This document shows positions 27,212-38,878 of a stretch of DNA of 64,000 nucleotides, piece after piece. A program made the position numbers and the translations under genes. Source of the DNA: RBG-16-66-20 sp040752005 (lineage in GTDB: Bacteria; Pseudomonadota; Gammaproteobacteria; Burkholderiales; SG8-39); contig JBFMFX010000017.1 of NCBI GenBank assembly GCA_040752005.1, positions 1 through 64,000 of the forward strand, read 5' to 3'. Each line of letters begins with the position of its first letter. Positions within the stretch are counted from its first letter, which is position 1. The notes below the pieces were generated by a model. It did not search any database, was not told the DNA's origin, and saw only the letters and a program-made list of their open reading frames with translations.

Positions 27212-28345
27212 TCAGTCCTTCGCCGCGAGCAGGCGCTCGAGGAGCAGGTTGCCGTCGACCACCACGCGCTCGTGCAAGGCCACGCCCTCCAGCACGACTT
27301 GATGCGCGTCTATCGTCGGTCCGAGGCGCACTCGCCGTCGTTCGAAGCGGCCGTCGCCTCGCTCGACGAACACGTAGTGCTGCTCGCCGCGCAGGTACAC
27401 CGCACGCGCCGGAACCAGCAACCCTCCGGCCGCCGGCACGCGCAGCTCGGCGGTGACGAACATTTCCGCCTTGGCGCGCCGCTCCCGGTTCTCGACCGCG
27501 CCGCGCACCTTGACCGTGCGCGTCTGCGGATCCACGAAATCGGCGATGGCCGTGATCCGCCCGGCGAGGGTCCGGTCGCCGAGGAGCGTCGCGCGCAGCT
27601 GCACCTCGGCGCCGACCCGGACGGCGCCGACATCGGCTTCGGCGATGTCGAGCAAAAACCACAGCCGTCCCGGGTCCGAGATCACGAACAGGCCCTTTTC
27701 CGGCTGTGCGTCGGCGCGCAGCTCCTGCCCCGGGTTGAGATTGCGCTCGACCACCACGCCGGCGATCGGAGCGGCGAGTGCAAAGCGCTGATCCACCGTC
27801 GCGGCCGCGGCGCCGTACAGGCGCAGGCGCGCTACCTGGCGCTCGCGCTCGGCGACGGCACGGGCGGCCTCCGTGCGCGCCGCCAGCAGGTCCTTCGCCG
27901 GCGCGACGCCCGCCGCGTGCAGCTCCTCGATGCGCGCAAGGTTCGTGCGCGCGAGTTCCTCGTCCACTTTCGCCTTGCGCGCCTCGGCCTGCGCCGCGCC
28001 CAGCTCGGGCGAGGCGATCACGGCAAGCGTCTGTCCGGCGCGCACCGCGTCGCCCGCGCGTACCGCGACCGCGACGACCCGCCCGCCGAGCGGGCTGAAC
28101 ACGCGCACGGTGCGGTCCTCGTCCCATACCAGACGCCCGGGAAAGCGCAGCACCGACTCGCGCCACGGCTCGATTGCCGCGACCGCGAGCGACGCGATCT
28201 GGGGGCTCTCCGGTGCGAAGACGATCGTCTGGCCTTCGACGCGCGGCTGCGGCGCAGACGTTTGCGGCGCCGAGTCGCCGCAGGCCGCCGGACCGAGCGC
28301 GGCGAGCGCCGCCCAGAGCACCGCAAGCGCGCGCGCCGGATTCAT
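27212..28345 (-). CDS. RND efflux periplasmic adaptor (CzcB type)
   Basis: 377 residues. N-terminal signal with a possible lipobox (GPAACGDS, Cys at about 22), barrel-sandwich halves around a short hairpin (VRAGDAVRAGQTLAVIASPELG and ALAAPIAGVVVERNLNPGQE), beta-barrel and membrane-proximal domains. It links the inner-membrane pump to the outer-membrane channel. Its ATG overlaps the stop of the channel gene. No His/Met-rich metal-binding N-terminal extension is seen. Confidence 0.92.
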   Translation of the reverse strand: MNPARALAVLWAALAALGPAACGDSAPQTSAPQPRVEGQTIVFAPESPQIASLAVAAIEPWRESVLRFPGRLVWDEDRTVRVFSPLGGRVVAVAVRAGDAVRAGQTLAVIASPELGAAQAEARKAKVDEELARTNLARIEELHAAGVAPAKDLLAARTEAARAVAERERQVARLRLYGAAAATVDQRFALAAPIAGVVVERNLNPGQELRADAQPEKGLFVISDPGRLWFLLDIAEADVGAVRVGAEVQLRATLLGDRTLAGRITAIADFVDPQTRTVKVRGAVENRERRAKAEMFVTAELRVPAAGGLLVPARAVYLRGEQHYVFVERGDGRFERRRVRLGPTIDAHQVVLEGVALHERVVVDGNLLLERLLAAKD

Positions 28346-29601
28346 CGCCGTTCCTCCAGCGTCTGGACCGTGGCGCTCGCCGCGCGCCAGGCGGCGAGCG
28401 CCTTCGCGTAGTCGGCGCGCGCGGCGAGCGCCTCCAGGCGGACCGCGCGCAGCGTACGGCGCGCATCGAGCACCTCGAGCACCGAAACCGCGCCGCGCCG
28501 GAACGCGAACTCGGCGGCCTGCGCGGCTCGCTCGGCCGCACCGAGGAGCGCCGTGTCGTAGCGCTCCAGGCGTTCGCCGGCCGAGGCGAGCTCGGCGGCG
28601 GCGCGGCCGATGTCGTTGTGCGCCACCGCCTGCGCCTTCTCGAGGGCATCGAGCGCGGCGTAGCGTTCGACCTCGGCGCGCTGAATGTCGCCGGAGAAGT
28701 CGTAGCCGGTGAAAAGCGGAAAAGAGATGCCGAAGCCGACCGAGTAGGAAGACGGCGCCGGAAACCGGTACAGCTGCGCGCCCACCGTGATATCCCGCGT
28801 CTGCAGGCTGCGCGCGAGATCCCGCAGTTTCTCGGCGGCGGCAAGGCGCGCCCGGGCAGCGGCCACGTCAGGCCGAGACTCGATCGCGCGCTCGAGCGTG
28901 GCCCGCTCGGGCGGCACACGCGCCGGCCAGTCGTCGGCGGCGCGCAGCTCGCCGGCCGAGCGCTCCTCGCCGATCAGGTACGCGAGCGCGAAGCGTGCCC
29001 GGTCGAGCTCGGCGCGGGCGGCGCGCACCTCGTTGCGCGCCCGCTCGTGATCCACCTGCACCTTGGCGACATCGGCCTCGGCCAGATCGCCGGCCTTGAG
29101 CCGTGCTTGCGCCGCGGCGAGCGTCTGCCCGAAGAGCTGCGCGAGGTCCTCCAGCAGAAAGAGCTTGTCCTGGGCCTGCTTGAGCTCGTAATAGGCGACA
29201 CGAAGTTGCGCAAGCTGCACGCGCAGCATCTCCAGCGACTCGCTGCGCGCGGCGCGTTCGAGCTCCTCGGCCGCCTGCATGCGCAGCTCGCGCTTGTTGC
29301 CGCGCTCGAGCGGCTGGTCAATGCGCAGCGTCGCGTCCAGCCTCTGGTCGCGCAGCGGTCCCGGTCCGATCGCATTCGGCGCCACCGACACCCCGGAGGT
29401 GGCGAGCGACACCGTCGGGTTCGGCCGCGCGGCGGCGATCAGGCGCTGCGCCCCGGCCGCCTCGACCGCGCGGCGCGCGGCTGCCAGCTCGCGATTGCGC
29501 TCGAGCAGCAGCCGCTCGGCCTCGGCGAGGGTCAGATCGCGCGCGGGCGATGCGCTGGCGGCGGCAGTGGCGAGAAAAAAAACAAGGCAGCGCGCCTTCA
29601 T
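28342..29601 (-). CDS. TolC-family outer membrane efflux protein (CzcC type)
   Basis: 419 residues from the ATG at 29599-29601, which gives a clean signal peptide (MKARCLVFFLATAAASASPA). Two OEP repeats follow with long helical stretches, for example DLTLAEAERLLLERN at the mature start and RRGAVSVLEVLDARR near the end. It is the outer-membrane tunnel of the efflux complex and the first gene of the three-gene operon. Upstream, 170 bases separate it from the divergent small CO-dehydrogenase-like subunit; both promoters must lie there but I see no strong match. Confidence 0.92.
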   Translation of the reverse strand: MKARCLVFFLATAAASASPARDLTLAEAERLLLERNRELAAARRAVEAAGAQRLIAAARPNPTVSLATSGVSVAPNAIGPGPLRDQRLDATLRIDQPLERGNKRELRMQAAEELERAARSESLEMLRVQLAQLRVAYYELKQAQDKLFLLEDLAQLFGQTLAAAQARLKAGDLAEADVAKVQVDHERARNEVRAARAELDRARFALAYLIGEERSAGELRAADDWPARVPPERATLERAIESRPDVAAARARLAAAEKLRDLARSLQTRDITVGAQLYRFPAPSSYSVGFGISFPLFTGYDFSGDIQRAEVERYAALDALEKAQAVAHNDIGRAAAELASAGERLERYDTALLGAAERAAQAAEFAFRRGAVSVLEVLDARRTLRAVRLEALAARADYAKALAAWRAASATVQTLEERR

Positions 29602-29771
29602 CGGGGCGCCGAAGGCTACCGGCGCCGGTTGTCGCGCGCCTTGCGGCAAGCTTTCGGCATGCTGAAGCGCCGCGGCGTTTGCGCGGCGCAACATTGCCGG
29701 AGCGATGCCGCTTGGCTAGGATTCCGCCTTCCCGAGGAAACAAGCAATCACAATCGTCGCGAGGAGGCGCC

Positions 29772-30251
29772 ATGGCGGTCAGAGTTTCCATGAAGGTGAA
29801 CGGCAAACCGGTATCCGGCGAGATGGAGGAGCGCACGCTTCTGGTCACCTTCATTCGCGAGCATCTGCGGCTCACCGGAACGCATGTCGGTTGCGACACC
29901 GCGCAGTGCGGGGCGTGCACCGTGATCATGAACGGCCGCGCGGTGAAGTCGTGCTCGATCCTTGCGATGCAGGCCGAGGGCGCGGACATCACCACCATCG
30001 AGGGCGTGGCCAGGCCCGACGGAACGCTGCATCCGATGCAGGCGGCCTTCAAGGAGCACCACGGCCTGCAGTGCGGCTTCTGCACGCCGGGAATGGTGAT
30101 GAACGCGATTGACTTCGCCAGCCGCAACCCCAACCCCACCGAGCAGGAGATCCGCGAGGCGCTGGAAGGGAACCTCTGCCGCTGCACCGGCTATCACAAC
30201 ATCGTGAAGTCCATCGCCGCCGGAGCGCGGGCGATGGCCGCCGCGAAATGA
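29772..30251 (+). CDS. coxS: CO-dehydrogenase-like small subunit, [2Fe-2S] protein
   Basis: 159 residues. Plant-type [2Fe-2S] cluster ligands Cys-41, Cys-46, Cys-49, Cys-61, and the second cluster in the C-terminal helical domain with Cys-101, Cys-104 (CGFCTPGM) and Cys-136, Cys-138 (CRCTGY). It passes electrons from the molybdenum centre to the FAD subunit. GAGGAGG ends 5 bases before the ATG. First gene of an S-L-M operon, the order typical of form II enzymes. Confidence 0.95.
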   Translation: MAVRVSMKVNGKPVSGEMEERTLLVTFIREHLRLTGTHVGCDTAQCGACTVIMNGRAVKSCSILAMQAEGADITTIEGVARPDGTLHPMQAAFKEHHGLQCGFCTPGMVMNAIDFASRNPNPTEQEIREALEGNLCRCTGYHNIVKSIAAGARAMAAAK

Positions 30252-30261
30252 GGAGGACGCC

Positions 30262-32607
<2,346 letters not shown>

Positions 32608-32622
32608 GAAGGAGAACCGGAC

Positions 32623-33420
32623 ATGCGTGCATTCCACTACCACCGCCCGGCGAGCCTCGCCGAGGCTGCTTCGCTCGCCGCCAGAGGGGAAGCGAAACTG
32701 CTGGCCGGCGGCCAGTCGCTCGTGCAGGCGATGAAGCTGCGGCTCGCCTCGCCCTCGGACGTCGTGGACCTGGGGGGCCTCAGGGACCTCGGCGGAATCA
32801 AGTCCGACGGCAAGACGCTCACCATCGGCGCGATGACGCGCCACGCCGAAGTCGCCGATTCGGCCGAAGTGAAGAAGGCGATCCCGGCCCTCGCGGCGCT
32901 CGCTGGCATGATCGGTGACCGCCAGGTCCGGGCGATGGGCACCCTGGGCGGCTCGATCGCCAACAACGATCCCGCGGCCGACTATCCGGCGGCGGTGCTC
33001 GGCCTCAATGCGGTCGTGCATACCAACAAGGGCCGGCACGAGGCCGACAAGTTCTTCAAGGGCCTGTACGAAACCGCGCTTGCGCCCGGCGAGATCATCA
33101 CCTCGGTCGCCTTCCAGATTCCGAAACGCGCCGCCTACATGAAGTTCAAGAACCCGGCTTCGCGCTTCGCCATCGTCGGCGTGTTCGTCGCCGATTTCGG
33201 CGGCGGCAACGTGCGCGTGGCGGTGACCGGCGCCGGCCCGTGCGTGTTCCGCCAGACGGACATGGAGAAGGCGCTGGCGGCGAAGTTCGAGCCGGCCTCG
33301 GTCGCCAACGTCAAGGTGAGCCCTGCCGGACTGAACAGCGACCTGCACGCGAGCGCAGAGTATCGGGCGCACCTCGTCACCGTCATGGCGAAGCGCGCGG
33401 TGGAGGCGGCGCTGAAGTAG
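32623..33420 (+). CDS. coxM: CO-dehydrogenase-like medium subunit, FAD-binding
   Basis: 265 residues, within the usual size. FAD contacts are seen as AGGQSLVQAMKLR (residues ~28-40) and TLGGSIANNDPAADYP (~106-121), both hallmarks of the CoxM/XdhB family. It accepts electrons from the iron-sulfur subunit and hands them to the respiratory chain or another acceptor. GAAGGAG ahead of the ATG is a good ribosome-binding site. Last gene before a strong terminator. Confidence 0.94.
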   Translation: MRAFHYHRPASLAEAASLAARGEAKLLAGGQSLVQAMKLRLASPSDVVDLGGLRDLGGIKSDGKTLTIGAMTRHAEVADSAEVKKAIPALAALAGMIGDRQVRAMGTLGGSIANNDPAADYPAAVLGLNAVVHTNKGRHEADKFFKGLYETALAPGEIITSVAFQIPKRAAYMKFKNPASRFAIVGVFVADFGGGNVRVAVTGAGPCVFRQTDMEKALAAKFEPASVANVKVSPAGLNSDLHASAEYRAHLVTVMAKRAVEAALK

Positions 33421-33450
33421 AGAAGGTTGTTCGGGAGGGGGAGCGGGAGG

Positions 33451-33479
33451 AAAGCCCGCGCGCTGCGCGGGCTTTTTTT
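33451..33479 (+). terminator. Rho-independent terminator after coxM
   Basis: AAAGCCCGCGCG, short loop, CGCGGGCTTTTTTT. It separates the structural coxSLM genes from the accessory genes beginning at 34071, which therefore need their own promoter. Confidence 0.88.
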
Positions 33480-33484
33480 CGCCG

Positions 33485-33871
33485 CTACGTCACTCTCCGG
33501 AACGTGAACTCCCACCGGCCCGGCCGTAGATGGAGCGTGTCGCCGTCGGCGCGGAAAAAATGAAACAGCTCGCCTTCCTCGGCGACGTCGTTCCAGTTGC
33601 GCCGCCGGCTGATCACGAAGGCTTCGCCGACGACCCGGTAGCGCCCGGAGAAGGCGAAGGCTTCACGGAACGCCGCGAGGATCTCGCCCACGTCCTTCGC
33701 GCCCGGTTCATGGCCATCGAGCAGCGCCATGAACCGGCGCGCCGGGGTAAACAGGATGCAGGCGCGTGGCAGCCGGCCCGGCGCCCGCAGGCCGTCATGT
33801 CTCGCCTCGGCGATCTCCCAGACACCGACCAGCGCGTCCCCGCCCCGTGGCGGCTCGACTTGACGTTCCAT
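33485..33871 (-). CDS. Lipocalin-like domain protein
   Basis: 128 residues with the pattern of the lipocalin-like 5 family: DALVGVWEIAEAR at the start, ILFTPARRFMALLDG in the middle, and alternating strands to the end (LHLRPGRWEFTFRRV). The start at 33871 has AAAGGG just upstream; the open frame extends further without homology. It is transcribed against the cox genes, from within the gap between coxM and coxD, and no export signal is seen. Function is unknown; family assignment is from pattern only. Confidence 0.6.
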   Translation of the reverse strand: MERQVEPPRGGDALVGVWEIAEARHDGLRAPGRLPRACILFTPARRFMALLDGHEPGAKDVGEILAAFREAFAFSGRYRVVGEAFVISRRRNWNDVAEEGELFHFFRADGDTLHLRPGRWEFTFRRVT

Positions 33872-34035
33872 TTCCCTTTGCTGGCCGAGAACCACCGCTT
33901 CGCTCCTTCGGCACCGGTCGGATGATCGAGCAGAGTGCTCCCGGCGGTTCCGCCCGTCAGCCAGTTGCGTCACGCCGGCGCCGTGCAATCTGCACGCCGG
34001 AGCAAACGGAGAGTGGCGCCTGCCAGCCAAATGCC

Positions 34036-34054
34036 CGAAAATGTGGCATTTTCG
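34036..34054. promoter_or_regulatory. Perfect inverted repeat upstream of coxD
   Basis: CGAAAATG, spacer TGG, CATTTTCG: 8-bp arms with no mismatch, AT-rich in a GC-rich surround, ending 16 bases before the coxD start. It sits in the 199-base gap between the divergent lipocalin-like gene and coxD, a likely operator position. The binding protein is unknown. Confidence 0.5.
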
Positions 34055-34070
34055 CAGCGCGCAAATCCTC

Positions 34071-34988
34071 ATGCCCAGCCCCCGAGCGTTCCCCAGATCC
34101 ATCGAAGAGACCCTGCAGATCCTCGGCGCCGCCGATTACGTCGCCGACCGCAGCCTCGCCACCGCGGTGTACCTCGCTCTCGCCATGCGGCGGCCGCTCT
34201 TCCTCGAAGGCGAAGCCGGCGTCGGCAAGACCGAGATCGCCAAGGTGCTCGCCGCGAGCCTCGGACGCGAGCTGATCCGCCTGCAATGCTACGAGGGCCT
34301 GGACATCGCGCAGGCGGCCTACGAGTGGAACTACTCGCGCCAGATGATCGAGATCCGGCTCGCCGAGGCCGCCGGGGAAAAATCGCGCGAGAGGCTCGCG
34401 CAGGACATCTACGCCGAGCGGTTCCTCGTCAAGCGGCCGCTGGCGCGCGCGCTGGAGGGAAAGCCGGGCGCCACCCCGGTATTGCTCATTGACGAGCTGG
34501 ACCGCACCGACGAGCCGTTCGAGGCGTATCTGCTGGAGGTGCTCTCCGACTGGCAGATCACGATCCCGGAGCTCGGCACCCTGCGCGCTGCCGAGCCGCC
34601 GGTGGTGGTGATCACCTCGAACCGCACGCGCGAGATCCACGACGCGGTCAAGCGCCGCTGCTTCTACTACTGGGTGGACTATCCGGACGCCGAACGCGAG
34701 CTGGAGATATTGCGGCGCAAGGCACCCGGCGCCGCCGCCGCGCTCTCGCGCGAGGTCGTCGAGTTCGTGCAGCGTCTGCGCAGGATGGATCTGTTCAAGG
34801 TGCCGGGAGTGGCGGAGACGATAGACTGGGCGAACTGCCTGGTCGCGCTCGACCGCGTCGCGCTCGACCCGGAGACGGTGAGCAACACGCTCGGGGTGCT
34901 GCTCAAGTACCGGGACGACATCGAACGCCTCTCCGGCGCGGAGGCCGAGCGGCTCGTGAGCGAGGCGAAGTCCGCCGTCGCCGCCTGA
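34071..34988 (+). CDS. coxD: MoxR-type AAA+ ATPase CoxD
   Basis: 305 residues. Walker A LEGEAGVGKTEIAK near residue 45, Walker B PVLLIDELDR near 145, sensor motif VVVITSNRTREIHDA. CoxD is required for maturation of the molybdenum hydroxylase active site in studied species (building the metal-sulfur centre in CO dehydrogenase). It heads the accessory operon with a decarboxylase, coxE and coxG. No strong ribosome-binding site precedes the chosen ATG; an in-frame ATG ten codons upstream overlaps the inverted repeat. Confidence 0.92.
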   Translation: MPSPRAFPRSIEETLQILGAADYVADRSLATAVYLALAMRRPLFLEGEAGVGKTEIAKVLAASLGRELIRLQCYEGLDIAQAAYEWNYSRQMIEIRLAEAAGEKSRERLAQDIYAERFLVKRPLARALEGKPGATPVLLIDELDRTDEPFEAYLLEVLSDWQITIPELGTLRAAEPPVVVITSNRTREIHDAVKRRCFYYWVDYPDAERELEILRRKAPGAAAALSREVVEFVQRLRRMDLFKVPGVAETIDWANCLVALDRVALDPETVSNTLGVLLKYRDDIERLSGAEAERLVSEAKSAVAA

Positions 34989-34994
34989 CACCGG

Positions 34995-36323
34995 ATGAGC
35001 GCGGTTTCACTTCTGCGCCGCCTGCTCGGGCGCCCGCGATCCGGCATCGCGCCACGCACGCGCCAGCTGGTGCAACTGTGCCAGGCGCTGCTGGGCGAGG
35101 GCGGCGAGGTCTCGGGCATGGCCACCGCCCGCCAGGCCTTGGCCGCCTACCACGCGCTCGATGAGCGGGAGCGCGAACAGTTCTTCGACGTCCTCAGCGA
35201 GGACTTTTCGCCTTCGCCGGAGGCCGTCGGCAAGGCGGCCGACGCCTACCGCGACGACCCGACGCCGCACAACCTGATCCGGCTGCAGCAGGTGGTCGAG
35301 CCGCCGCGGCAGGAGCTTTTCCGGCGCCTGAACATGGCCGCCGGCGGCACCGCCGCGCTGGTGGAGATGCGCCGGCTGGTGCTGCGCGGGCTCGCCGCGC
35401 ATCCGGCATGGAAGGTGATTGACGCCGATCTGCTGCACCTGTTCCGCTCCTGGTTCAACCGCGGCTTCCTGCGGCTCGAGCGCATCGACTGGCACACGCC
35501 GGCGATCGTGCTCGAGAAGCTGATCCGGTACGAAGCGGTGCATGCGATTCAGGGATGGCGCGACCTGCGGCGGCGGCTGGAGGCGGACCGGCGCTGCTTC
35601 GCGTTCTTTCACCCGCAGCTGCCGGAAGAGCCGATCATCTTCATCGAGGTGGCGCTCACGCGGGGGATGAGCGCACAGGTCCAGCCGCTGCTCGACGTCG
35701 GCGCGCCGGTCTTCCCGCCCGAGCAGGCCGACTGCGCCATGTTCTACTCCATCACCAACTGCCAGGAAGGCCTGCGCGGCATATCCTTCGGCAACCTGCT
35801 CATCAAGCAGGTCGTCGAAGACCTGAAGCGCGAGTTCCCGCACCTGAAGACGTTTGCGACCCTCTCGCCGATTCCCGGCTTTCGCAAATGGCTCGCGGAG
35901 CCCGATACGCGGGTGCGGCTCGCCATGGGTCGAGACGGCGAAGCGCGCATCGCGCTGCTCGCGCAGATCCACACGCCGGGCTGGCATCTGCACGAGGTGC
36001 CGGAATCGCTGCAGAAGATGCTGATGCGCCTGTGCGCCTGGTATCTGCTGCACGCCAAGCGCGGCACGGAACCCTACGACGCGGTGGCGCGTTTCCACCT
36101 GGAGAACGGTGCGGCGCTGGAGCGCCTCAACTGGCTGAGCGACACCTCGGAGGCGGGGATGGCGCGCTCGGCCGGCCTGATGGTCAATTACGTCTACCGG
36201 CTGGAGGACGTGGAGCGCAATCACCAGCGCTATTTCGCCGCGCACGAGGTGGTCGCCTCGCGCGCTGTCGAGAAGCTGGCGCGCAAATGCGTGCTGGCGC
36301 TGGACAAGCCGGGCGAGGGCTGA
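34995..36323 (+). CDS. Malonyl-CoA decarboxylase
   Basis: 442 residues, the usual bacterial length. The helical N-terminal domain is followed by the acetyltransferase-like catalytic domain, recognised by RCFAFFHPQLPEEPIIFIEV, MFYSITNCQEGLRGISFGN and TFATLSPIPGFRKWL. It converts malonyl-CoA to acetyl-CoA and CO2. It lies 6 bases after coxD and one base before coxE, so it is part of the accessory operon, an unusual partner: no malonate transporter or CoA ligase is nearby. Confidence 0.9.
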   Translation: MSAVSLLRRLLGRPRSGIAPRTRQLVQLCQALLGEGGEVSGMATARQALAAYHALDEREREQFFDVLSEDFSPSPEAVGKAADAYRDDPTPHNLIRLQQVVEPPRQELFRRLNMAAGGTAALVEMRRLVLRGLAAHPAWKVIDADLLHLFRSWFNRGFLRLERIDWHTPAIVLEKLIRYEAVHAIQGWRDLRRRLEADRRCFAFFHPQLPEEPIIFIEVALTRGMSAQVQPLLDVGAPVFPPEQADCAMFYSITNCQEGLRGISFGNLLIKQVVEDLKREFPHLKTFATLSPIPGFRKWLAEPDTRVRLAMGRDGEARIALLAQIHTPGWHLHEVPESLQKMLMRLCAWYLLHAKRGTEPYDAVARFHLENGAALERLNWLSDTSEAGMARSAGLMVNYVYRLEDVERNHQRYFAAHEVVASRAVEKLARKCVLALDKPGEG

Positions 36324-36324
36324 C

Positions 36325-37530
36325 ATGATCGCGCCGCTCGATACGCCCGCTCCCCAGGGCAGGCTCGCCGAGAACGTGATGCACTTCGCGCGCCTGCTGC
36401 GCGCCGCGGGCCTGCGCATCGGCCCCGATCGCGTGCTCGACTGCGTGCAGGCGCTGGCGCTCGCCGGCTGCAAGTGCCGCGAGGACTGGTACTGGACGAT
36501 GTCCGCGGTGCTGCTCTCGCGCGAGGAACAGCGCCCGATCTTCGATCAGGCGTTCCGCATCTTCTGGCGCGACCCGCGACTCACCGAGCGCATGATGCAG
36601 GCGCTTCTGCCCAAGGCCTACGGCCGCGTGGACAAACCCAAGGAGCAGAGCCAGCGGCTCACGGACGCGCTCTTCGGCCAGAAGAAGCCCGAGCCGCGTG
36701 AGGAGCGCAAGGTGGAGCTCGACGCGCGCCTCACCTTTTCCTCGCGCGAGGTGCTGCAGCGCATGGACTTCGACACCATGTCGGCCGCCGAGCTGGCGGA
36801 GGCGAAGAAAATGCTGGCCGAGCTGCGCCTGCCGCTGCCGATGGTGCGCACGCGGCGCCTTGCGCCCGCGGCGCGCGGCGAGCGCGTGCACATGCGCGCC
36901 ACCCTGCGCCAGAGCCTGCGCGAAGGCGGCGACATCATCGCGCTCGTGCGCGCGGCGCCGGTCGAAGTGCACCCGCCGCTGGTGGTGCTGTGCGACATTT
37001 CCGGTTCGATGAACCCGTACGCGCGCATGTTCCTGCATTTCCTGCACGCGATCACCAACGACCGCGACCGCGTCAGCGTGTTCGTGTTCGGCACGCGCCT
37101 GACCAACATCACGCGGCAGTTGCGGCATCGCGACGTGGACGTGGCGATGGCGCGCGTCGCCGACGTGATCAAGGACTGGTCCGGGGGCACCCGCATCGGC
37201 GCCTGCCTGCGCGAGTTCAACTGGCGCTGGTCGCGGCGCGTGCTCGGCCAGAACGCGTGCGTGCTGCTCGTCTCCGACGGCCTGGACCGCGAGGCGGGCG
37301 AAGGGCTCGCTGAGGAAATGGAGCGGCTGCACAAGTCGTGCCGGGATCTCATCTGGCTCAACCCTCTGCTGCGCTACGAGAAATTCGAGGCGCGCCCCGC
37401 CGGCGTGCGCGCGATGCTGCCGCACGTGGACCGGTTCCTGCCCGTGCACAATCTGAAGAGCCTCGTGGACCTCGCGCACGCGCTGGCGCGGCCCGAGCCT
37501 CGGCACCTGGAGAAACGCGCATGGAGATGA
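36325..37530 (+). CDS. coxE: VWA-domain protein CoxE
   Basis: 401 residues. The von Willebrand A domain occupies the C-terminal half, with the metal-binding MIDAS motif CDISGSM (Asp-224, Ser-226, Ser-228) and later DGLDREAGEG. The N-terminal half carries the family pattern FARLLRAAGLRIGPDRVLD. CoxE partners CoxD as a MoxR-VWA pair acting in enzyme maturation. The stop codon overlaps the start of coxG. Confidence 0.93.
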   Translation: MIAPLDTPAPQGRLAENVMHFARLLRAAGLRIGPDRVLDCVQALALAGCKCREDWYWTMSAVLLSREEQRPIFDQAFRIFWRDPRLTERMMQALLPKAYGRVDKPKEQSQRLTDALFGQKKPEPREERKVELDARLTFSSREVLQRMDFDTMSAAELAEAKKMLAELRLPLPMVRTRRLAPAARGERVHMRATLRQSLREGGDIIALVRAAPVEVHPPLVVLCDISGSMNPYARMFLHFLHAITNDRDRVSVFVFGTRLTNITRQLRHRDVDVAMARVADVIKDWSGGTRIGACLREFNWRWSRRVLGQNACVLLVSDGLDREAGEGLAEEMERLHKSCRDLIWLNPLLRYEKFEARPAGVRAMLPHVDRFLPVHNLKSLVDLAHALARPEPRHLEKRAWR

Positions 37531-38123
37531 CCGGCGAGCAGCTCATTCCGGCCTCGCAGGAGGAAACCTGGAAGGCGCTCAACGACACCGAGTTCCTGAA
37601 GCAGTGCGTGCCCGGCTGCGAGGCGATCGAGCCGGCCGGCGACAACACCTACACGGTGCAGATGACGGCGCGCGTCGGCCCGGTGAGCGCGAAGTTCAAG
37701 GGCAAGCTGACGCTGTCGGACCTCGATCCGCCGCGCGCGTACTCGATCGCCTTCGAGGGCCAGGGCGGCGTGGCGGGCTTCGCCCGCGGCAGCGCCCGGG
37801 TGCACCTCGTACCCGACGGCGACCGCACGAAGCTCACCTACACGGTGAAGGCGAGTGTCGGCGGCAAGCTGGCGCAGATCGGCTCGCGGCTGGTGGACGC
37901 GGCGGCGCAGAAAGTGGCGAACGACTTCTTCACCGCGTTCAACGACAAGCTCGCCGAGCGCCGGCCGCAGGCGGCCGCCGTGGCGGACGAATATCACGAC
38001 CCGCACTTCCCCGAGCCGGTGCCGCGCGACCCGGAGCTGCCCGACGTGTCGGATGCCACGCTGGCGTTTTTCGCCGCCGGCATGCTCGTCGTCGTCGCGG
38101 TGGCGCTGCTGACGCTGCTCTGA
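37521..38123 (+). CDS. coxG: CoxG, SRPBCC-fold protein with C-terminal membrane anchor
   Basis: 200 residues. The SRPBCC (START-like) domain covers residues 1-145 (EQLIPASQEETWKALND, FLKQCVPGCEAIE), then a Pro/Asp-rich linker, then one hydrophobic segment at the extreme C-terminus (LAFFAAGMLVVVAVALLTLL). CoxG ties the cytoplasmic enzyme to the membrane in studied systems. Start is ATG 37521 with GGAG about 10 bases ahead; ATG 37527, overlapping the coxE stop, is an alternative. Confidence 0.9.
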   Translation: MEMTGEQLIPASQEETWKALNDTEFLKQCVPGCEAIEPAGDNTYTVQMTARVGPVSAKFKGKLTLSDLDPPRAYSIAFEGQGGVAGFARGSARVHLVPDGDRTKLTYTVKASVGGKLAQIGSRLVDAAAQKVANDFFTAFNDKLAERRPQAAAVADEYHDPHFPEPVPRDPELPDVSDATLAFFAAGMLVVVAVALLTLL

Positions 38124-38818
38124 TGAGCACAGCGCTCGTCTTTCGTGACGACGCCTACGCACGCGCCTGCGAGGCCACCGTCGTCTCGGTGCGCGAGAAC
38201 ATCGTCGTGCTCGACCGCACCGTGTTCTATCCGCTCGGCGGCGGGCAGCCGGGCGACACCGGCCGCATCGGCGGCCTGCGCGTGACCGACACGCGCAAGG
38301 GCGAAGACGACACGGTGCTGCACATCGTCGAGCCGGGCGCGCCGCTGCCCGAGCCCGGCTCGCGCGTGCTCGCCGAGATTGACTGGGAGCGGCGCCACCG
38401 CCTGATGCGCTTTCATACCGCGCTGCACCTGCTCGGGGCGGTGGTGAAGGCTCCGGTCACCGGCGGACGCATCGCCGAGGACAAGGCACATCTCGATTTC
38501 GACATCGAGATGGAGCGGCTCGTGAAGGACGAGATCGAGGAAGGCGTCAACGCGCTGGTGCGTGCGGGGCACGCGACGCGGGCAAGCTGGATCACCGACG
38601 CCGAGCTCGATGCGCGGCCCGAACTCGTGCGCACGATGTCGGTCGCGCCGCCGCGCGGCGCCGGGCGCGTGCGCCTTGTCGAAATTCCGGGGGTGGACCT
38701 CCAGGCCTGCGGCGGCACTCATGTGGCCAACACGCGCGAGATCGGCCCGATCACGGTTGTGCGCATTCGTTCCGAAGGCAGGCGCAACAAGCGCGTCACC
38801 ATCGCGTTCGCGGAATAG
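38123..38818 (+). CDS. Alanyl-tRNA editing protein AlaX
   Basis: 231 residues related to the editing domain of alanyl-tRNA synthetase. Zinc ligands are seen in RFHTALHLLG (HxxxH) and ACGGTHV. Conserved FYPLGGGQPGDTG lies near the N-terminus. It hydrolyses mischarged Ser- or Gly-tRNA(Ala). Its ATG shares a base with the coxG stop (TGATG), so it is coupled to the cox accessory operon although the functions are unrelated. Confidence 0.92.
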   Translation: MSTALVFRDDAYARACEATVVSVRENIVVLDRTVFYPLGGGQPGDTGRIGGLRVTDTRKGEDDTVLHIVEPGAPLPEPGSRVLAEIDWERRHRLMRFHTALHLLGAVVKAPVTGGRIAEDKAHLDFDIEMERLVKDEIEEGVNALVRAGHATRASWITDAELDARPELVRTMSVAPPRGAGRVRLVEIPGVDLQACGGTHVANTREIGPITVVRIRSEGRRNKRVTIAFAE

Positions 38819-38878
38819 TTCACGCCGCGCCCTCCCCGTCGCGGGAAGAACGGGAAGCCGTTCCTGTCTTGCAGTTTC

